A DNA stretch of 64,000 nt from Chiua virens (lineage: Eukaryota > Basidiomycota > Agaricomycetes > Boletales > Boletaceae), in assembly GCA_019787685.1 (NCBI GenBank), contig JAHNUO010000002.1, positions 2,819,687 to 2,883,686 on the forward strand, read 5' to 3'. The position numbers were made by a program, and so were the translations under genes. The notes under the pieces were generated by a model. It made no database searches. It saw nothing but the letters and a program-made list of their open reading frames with translations, and had not been told where the DNA came from. Below, in pieces: positions 57,901 through 64,000 of the stretch (the first letter of the stretch is position 1; each line of letters begins with the position of its first letter).

Positions 57901-59846
57901 GTTTTGATACCAGTACACTGCTAGTTTGTCCTTATCATGCCTTAAGTGCGCAACTCAAGGTTGCCCAAAGGAATCTTGCCGCTGCTCGTAATCACATGCA
58001 ACAGTTCCAAGAGATCAGTCAGGCCAACGAGGCTGCTCTTACTGCCCTCAACACTACTCATGAATACAAGGCGGATGCCAAAGCCCGGCTTGCCAGACAC
58101 GAGGTACACGTCCATGTATCCCTTCTGACAACCTGGTCATCTCAGTCTCCTTAGCTCGAATGCGAGTCACTCGAGGAGAAACTCCGCTCCGTTCAGCAAG
58201 AAGTCCAACAGTGGACAAACAAATTCAACGATCTCCAGAAGACCCTCGAAGATACGATTGTGGACATGAGCACCTTGGAGAGAAACTCTGAAGGCGACCA
58301 AGCTGTTCACGAACGCGAGATGCGTGCGTTGGAACAGCGTGCAGTGGTGCGCACCATTCTTTTTGATAGTATACTTTTGCTTAAATTATTTCACAGGCTG
58401 CGGAGGGCAGGTATTCGCGCGAAGTGGTTGCACACGCCGAATCCTTCAAGACCATCGAGAATCTCAAACAGCAGCTTGACAATGCACAGGCTACTTCGCG
58501 CCAGAACCTGACACGGGCTGCTAATGCTCAGGCTAAGCTCGAGGCATTGGAAGGAAGTTGGAAACAGCAAAAGGATGCTCTGGACAAGGAGATTGTGGAT
58601 CTCAACGGACGGTATGGGCTTGATCGTGCCACGCGTGTTATATTTCTACTCGGCGTCTTTGCAGTTGCAAGGATCTGGCGGCACAAAACACACTCCTGCA
58701 CCAACATCTCGGTAGTGTCGGCTCTCAAGCGGCGCGTATCCGTCAGGTTGCAGATTCCGCTGCAGAAAGTACTAGCGATGGCGTAGATGCTGGCAGTGAC
58801 GTGGACACGAAACTGTCTGTCTGCGTTCTGCGATGGCGTACCTGAGAAAAGAGAAGGAAATCGTGGATCTTCAACTCGAGCTGGATAAACAAGAAAAACA
58901 TCCGTCTCAAAACTCAGCTTGATCACCTGAACCAGAGCTTGCAGGATGTCTGCAAGACGCTTTCAGAGGCAAGTGGAGCCAGGGCGTCCCTTATCTGCCT
59001 TATTGAAACTCGCGTTACAGGAACACGAGAAAGCCGTGCAAGCAGCCACATCAGACACCCAGCACACTGAGATGTTGGAGCGGATCAATCAACTCAGCAT
59101 GCTCCGTGAGAATAACGTGACCCTACGTGCTGACTGCGAGAACTATTCAATGCGTTCACGCGAATTGGATGCCAAGCTTAGAACGCTCTCTGCTGAGCTC
59201 GAACCCGCTAAGGAACAAGCACGTATTGCGCATGCTGAGCTCCAAGCTCGGGATGTTCAAATTATCCTTCTCGAGAGCGAAAGCAAGCGTTGGCAGGAAC
59301 GCAATGCGCAGTTGTTGGGCAAGGTAGCCCGTCCTTGCCAGTCGAGCGTTTCGTTCGTTAAACACGTCGATAGTACGATTGTATTGACCCCGCCGAGTTG
59401 CAAGCACTGAAAGAGGAGGTTGAAAACACAAAGGCTCAAAAGGCCGACTTCGAGAAACGTCTCGCCGAGGATAGAAAGCGCTCGGTGATGAGAAGGCTTC
59501 CAAGGTTGCTACCCCACCAGCTCAGCCATCCCTCATCGTGGGTCCCTATATTCGTGTCTCCATTTGCTCCTTTAATGTGCCGACAGGATAGTTTGCGGCC
59601 TGAGCGGGACAAAGTGCTTGCTGAAAAAGAGAGCTGGAGTCAACCTGCCACTGGTGACTCATCTGATGTCGCCAAGGCACAGTTAGAGGCAGAGAAGGTA
59701 GAGCTCACAAACAGCACCGCCCACAAGCACCGGACCAGCGCCCAGAGCGCCGTCGGACGACTCGTTGGTGAAACAGTTGAAACCTGCCAGGGGGTGCTGG
59801 TGGCACCGCGCCGGCCACTGCTGCGGGCAATAAGCCACCGCCATGA
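54972..59846 (+). pseudogene. Nucleoporin TPR/Mlp1-like coiled-coil protein, decayed and 5'-truncated
   Basis: Spliced pieces show the long coiled coil of the nuclear-pore basket protein: SDLDHLRNRVDETEREKRDL, VRELRSAETSTKFKLETL, TAKADKYANYRRTKHAKFIQ, GRPSGSASDMMLGLS, YADYVRLEEEYMKKCAEYDR, NNLVLFRSIPSLQEQNQKLL, AYMKERDTLKAMLARAE, RMHNDLERSGENDRRRL, a series of Glu/Gln-rich helices to 59700, and a Pro-ending tail AGNKPPP. The YxxYVRLEEEYMKK and NNLVLFRSIPxLQxQNQKLL segments are family hallmarks. Breaks: at least six frame shifts (about 55550, 55810, 55885, 56640, 57710 and 59795) and an in-frame TAA at about 57354 between AVERS and LSDLMANVQ. The N-terminal part is absent. Short introns remain at expected sites, so it was duplicated as DNA, not retrocopied. 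Confidence 0.75.
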
Positions 59847-62800
59847 TTAATGGGTGTATGAGGACGCTGTTCTTTTCTTATCGCTTGCATCTTGTATCAT
59901 TATCCGCGCGTTTCGTTTCATTACTTACAATACCAGATTCGCGTCAATCTCGCATTTCATGTTCGTTCTTTGGCCGATTTGAAAATATTCACACCAATGG
60001 AGCAATGAATGATATTTTAACCAAGCTGGATAAGAGGGGCATAAATCTGCGAGACGGGGTACAAAAGTTTCCCGATCCTCTCCGCCACTTGGGGCAATAC
60101 CGGCGTCCGGAAGCATACGCCAACCGGGCGGTGCTCGCCATCGGTACATCTGCAGGATATCCACCGGACTACTCGCTCCACCACGCTGATAAAGCGAACA
60201 GATTAGTGGGTCTGACATACAAGGACTTGAATATTCGAGCTCAACAAGTTTTGGGGTGAGATTCACAACATGTCCATAAGTTCATGGGCTGACTTTCCAC
60301 GACCTACAAGACTAACAATGGTGCGCTGAAATCCACTCTGCAGTAATACCGCGGGAAATCCAAGGAACTGGATCCCGAAAAACACGACTATGGTTGGGGA
60401 AATAAAGCTATTCTTGCCCGTACCTGATGGGTCACCTATTCAGTCTGGGCTCATCGAACTCAAAAATCGTACCGCCGCTTGTTTGCATCCGTTAGAAGAT
60501 CACCTGATAATAGATGCCGCCCCAAGATTATATCGGGAATTGGCAGTGCCGTACTCGCCGCCGGCTTGCCACAATACTATGACAATGCACCGTTTCGTGA
60601 AGATCTTGCTGCGATGGTATCATCATTTCTCCCACGGATGGCTCGCACATTCGAGACTTGTATCTCGATCAATTTTATCTCGAGGTTCGTGGTCAATGCA
60701 ATTTGGCATTACCAATGGCCTGCTAATTGAGAGACGCAGTTGGTACAGCCATCCAAATGTTCGCATCGATCGAGTACACGGCAAAGCTGCCCAACAAGCA
60801 GAAAATGCGGGATTGTATGAGGAGATGGTCGAAGAACGTGGCAGGTGCAGAAAGAAACTGTTGCGGTTGGAATATCCTCGGTTTGTAGGCAAGTCGTCAG
60901 CATTTCATTCCCGTTGCATTATTGGTGGAGCACCCCTGGTCGTGCTTTGGCGCACGTTCAATGCTCGATTGGCTGATTGGCTGGTCGAACGAGTCTGCTT
61001 TGGAGAAGCCATCCAATGCACCCGAACGGCGAATCCGAGCACGTGAGATGCGTGTGACCCATAACTTGCCGCGCACTCCGAGTCGCACAACTTGATGCAA
61101 CCACCGCTCGGGGACCTCCGCTACTCAGTTTTTGGCCTGCCTCTATTGCATTGGCTACGCCGTGTCAATATGCAGTCGCTGGGAACCAGCGAACACCAGC
61201 CGACACTGAGTTGCTGGAACCCTTGGCCTATCCGAGCGGTTGCGCTTACTCGCTGCCCACCTTTGCCCTGCGCTCAGTCGCCCTTGTGGTCGCTCTGCTT
61301 TCCCCATGCACCCCTTCGCTTGCAGCTGCAGCGGCACCGCAGTCGTCGCAGTACCCCCGACTCGCCGGAATCATTCGCTACTTGCCTTTACCTTGCATCT
61401 GCACTATCCCCCTCGTGGTCACTCCGCCTCTGCCCGTGCACCTGGATCCCGCCGCATTCGGGACGGTAGGACAATCGGAGTTTGATTAACCAACTTTTTC
61501 TGCTGCCTTCCTCCCCCCACCTCCGCGCTGGCGGCACGATTACCGCGGCCCAGGCTCACTAGTTGCGCCTGCTCTCTGGCCAGGCTCCTACTTTTGCCCC
61601 GCCTTCTCTTTCCCGCTCCCTCTGACCCCCTTACCTATGCACCTTCGCATTCCCAGCAGCAAACCGGGGGTGGCGACGACCAGGCGATCGCAGCAGTTCA
61701 ACCATCCCAGCGGCGCCCTAGCCACTGGCCACCCACCTGCCCCTGCCCTGCCCTGCCCTGCCCTCGGCCGCTCCCAACCCTCAGCGATGGAGCAGGCTCA
61801 GCTCTAAGCCCCAGGCTGGGCTGCTCACCCCCAGCCTCTAAGTCAGCAAAGACGGCGGGCCAACTGCGCTCGCGCGAGGTGCTGGCACGCAGCCGTGCTA
61901 TCTGGCTCAACAACGCCCACGCCCGCAGCACCGGCATCAACTTTCCTAGTTTGGCCCAGGGTATGCGCGTCTAGCCTGGCAGAGTCTTCGTATCTGACTG
62001 CCCGCCCCTGCAGCTTTCCCACACAAGCTGGTCGCAGCCATTCCACCACTTTTTGGGGCCTCTCGATGCTGGCTGGCGCGTTCGTTACGCACCAGGAAAA
62101 GATCCCTTGACCGGCACCAGGGCCCTAGATATCTTGCAGCAAGCAGTGCAGGAAACTTGTGAAGACGCCCAGCAATGGGGTGCAACAAGCCATCTTGACC
62201 TGGCGCAGCGTTTAGGCTAGCTTCAGCGGTGGCACGCTGAGTTTAGATGGCCAGGCTGGGCTTGGCAAGGGAGCGTCAGCGCCAACGCGCCAAAGGTGAG
62301 TATCCAGGGGCGCAGGTGGCTGCAGCGCAGCGATGAGAGTGAGGCAAGCTCCGCAGGGATGCGGCTGCGGCGGTGGACCACGGATGAGGCCGGGACAGCG
62401 GCTGAGGGTGCAGCACGCAAACAAAGGCAGGCCTGCGAATGAGGATGCGGCCATGGCGGTGTGCTGAGGACAAGGGCCCCGGAACGGCTGCAATGCACCA
62501 ACGAGGATGCAACTGCGGTGTGATGACCATTGAGCAGCGGTGGGCGGCTGCGCTGGTGCGCTGAAGGCGGAGGTGCGGCAACGACCAGGACTGGGGTGTG
62601 CTGGTCTGGATGCGGCTGTGGCAGTGCGGCAGTCGCGGTAGAATAAAGCTAGGACCTAAGCCAGGCCTGGGGAGCTCTTAGTGTACTGCAGCCTAAAGTT
62701 CCTAGCATACTGGACAAGCAATTTGAAAGTGTGAACATGCTGCAGAAGTTCCAAATTTGCAGCAACAATTCAATCCGATAGCCTTTTCCTTTTCCCACAA

Positions 62801-62896
62801 CCACGTCTTGCTGCCTAACTATCTCCACTCTGCAGCTCCTAGTGAGTCTTTTCAACCACTAGCAGTGCACCCAAGCCATTAAGTGGGCTAATAGCA
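59847..62896. other. 3 kb without a recognised gene; GC-rich island inside
   Basis: 59847-61090 holds frames of 138 and 218 codons (59843-60259 and 60390-61046, +), for example PDYSLHHADKANRLVGLTYK, that match nothing I know. From about 61090 to 62640 the sequence turns GC-rich and low complexity (CTGCCC, GCGGTGGC, GATGCGGC) and gives long overlapping frames on both strands, the signature of composition and not coding. An isolated tail ALDILQQAVQETCEDAQQWG ends at 62219. Composition returns to normal near 62650. Confidence 0.4.
61736..61765. repeat. (CCTGC)n microsatellite
   Basis: About six head-to-tail CCTGC units with one extra C, inside the GC-rich island. Confidence 0.7.
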
Positions 62897-64000
62897 ATGC
62901 CTCATGATAAGAAGTTGTTTCAGAAAGTGGCTTATTGTGCTGCAACTGATGCAGTCATCATCAGTTTGCTCTATAAGGCTGAAATACCATTCTTCCAGGA
63001 TGCAATAACCACTGAATTAGCCAGTCTTTGGCATAGCCTTCATCCTGCCCCCCATCCCCCCATGCTCCTCCCAACTCCACTTGAACCCTGCCAGCACTGT
63101 TACAGCAACAAGGCCAATCTCTTTGCTGAGTTCATCCAGTGGACTGGCAACCAGTGGATCAAGGATCCTGATAATCAAGCATTCCAGCTGCTATTTACTG
63201 CATGGCATGCCTTCAAAAAAGCAAAGGATCAGGCAAGGAGCCAGAAGCGGGCCCTTATTCGAAAGCTCCGGCTCAAATCTAGTGCAGAGCAGCGCAAGAA
63301 CTTCATCAAACACCTCCCAGAGATTAAGCTTGTAGAACTTCCCAAGCCCTATCCACCAAAAGGCTTCTGGTGGTATGAGAGTGGCAGGGCTCTCCAGAAA
63401 TGGGAAATGATTTTGACACAAGGCAAGCAAGCTGATAAGCGCAAAAAGCGGTTTCCTCTTCTCAAAATTGATTCCAAGCAACTTCAACACACTGTTCCTT
63501 CTGGTAGCAGTGCCATCATCCGGGATGCAAAAACTGGAGAGCTTGTTTTGATGGTTGTGAGGGATTTTTGTCAAGACTTGGGTGTTCTCAATTGGGCTGA
63601 TGGAGTAGTCCGGGAAGTTATTGGACACAAGCGGAGTGTGCGCGTGCGTTCTCAATTATGGCTGGCTAGTATTCAATGCTAATCATCATGCAATCAGCTG
63701 GAGGATCCTGGAAAGCTGGCACTCATTGGTTACTCAGCAGGTGCACTCAGTGCACCCAAGTTTGATTGGGTCCGGAATCTTTTGTCGTCGAAGATGCCCA
63801 CTGAAGCTATTGAGGAGTTGGACACCAAGTCCAGTGCAGTTTTTGCACTTTTTGGAATATATTGCAGAGTACTGTTCCTGACGATGTTCAGCAAGACTTC
63901 GAGGACTTTTTGCAGAGAACAAACATCGTTCAGATGGGTGGCAATCTACCAGTTCCACTATCTCTAGAAATGGTTCTTATTCCATTGTTGAGGAATTGGC
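62897..64000 (+). CDS. Conserved multicopy basidiomycete protein of unknown function (3' partial)
   Basis: The start MPHDKKLFQKVAYCAATDAV (62897) leads to a Cys pair in LEPCQHCYSNKANLFAEF, then AWHAFKKAKDQARSQKRALI and KPYPPKGFWWYESGRALQKW. Next come KRKKRFPLLKIDSKQLQHTV, then PSGSSAIIRDAKTGELVLMV, and WADGVVREVIGHKRSVR. An intron (GTGCGTTC at about 63642 to CAATCAG at 63697) joins to LEDPGKLALIGYSAGALSAP and then FDWVRNLLSSKMPTEAIEEL. After KSSAVFALF the frame shifts at a T run (63849-63853, one T short), then reads WNILQSTVPDDVQQDFEDFL to the window edge. I know this block from many repeated basidiomycete hypothetical proteins; the biochemical role is unknown to me. It runs off the right end. 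Confidence 0.65.

Noticed and set aside
61594..62600. Several overlapping frames of 80-126 codons on both strands
   Set aside because: They arise from GC-rich low-complexity sequence with few stop codons; no splice or family support.

Overview
The window is nuclear DNA from a filamentous basidiomycete, most probably an Agaricomycete. Genes are cut by many 45-70 nt introns with GTRNGT donors and YAG acceptors. The recognisable families are fungal: a chitin synthase fused to a myosin-like motor, a DUF1399 protein, Agaricomycete WD40 proteins and basidiomycete terpene synthases. The long interspersed arms are full of LTR-retrotransposon debris. I cannot name a species.

Layout. The left third (1-25.5 kb) is gene-dense. 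It holds the 3' part of a TMEM135-like membrane protein (+), a small coiled-coil protein (+), a DUF1399/GRDP-like protein (+), a class I terpene synthase (-) next to a geranylgeranyl diphosphate synthase (-), an unrecognised gene (-), the COPI beta-prime subunit (SEC27/COPB2, +), a class V-type chitin synthase with myosin motor, cytochrome-b5-like and DEK C-terminal domains (+), and a Nudix hydrolase of the CoA-diphosphatase type (+). The GGPP synthase and terpene synthase lie on the same strand about 0.8 kb apart. They form a minimal two-gene terpenoid locus, with one gene supplying prenyl diphosphate and the other cyclising it.

The middle (25.5-42.9 kb) is repeat country. It contains a decayed WD40 gene, a solo LTR, two copies of a second LTR-like family (one interrupted by a third, perfectly delimited solo LTR with a GGTTA target duplication), and a complete 4.4 kb non-autonomous LTR element (LTR-PBS-gag-like ORF-LTR, no pol). 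After these come a small Zn2Cys6 protein and a degenerate dispersed acidic element.

The right third (42.9-64 kb) holds a rapidly evolving gene. Its N-terminal half contains eight tandem copies of a 114-124 bp exon+intron module, and its C-terminal half resembles the zinc-finger/tyrosine-recombinase-like region found in fungal RecQ-like (telomere-linked-helicase type) proteins, with no helicase. A gene graveyard follows: a G-protein alpha subunit pseudogene, a nucleoporin TPR/Mlp1-like pseudogene and a GC-rich low-complexity island. The window ends inside a conserved multicopy basidiomycete protein of unknown function.

Caveat: exon boundaries were read by eye from splice signals and protein continuity. 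Several one-base frame breaks (DUF1399 gene, TPR-like gene, terminal gene) could be real decay or residual assembly errors.
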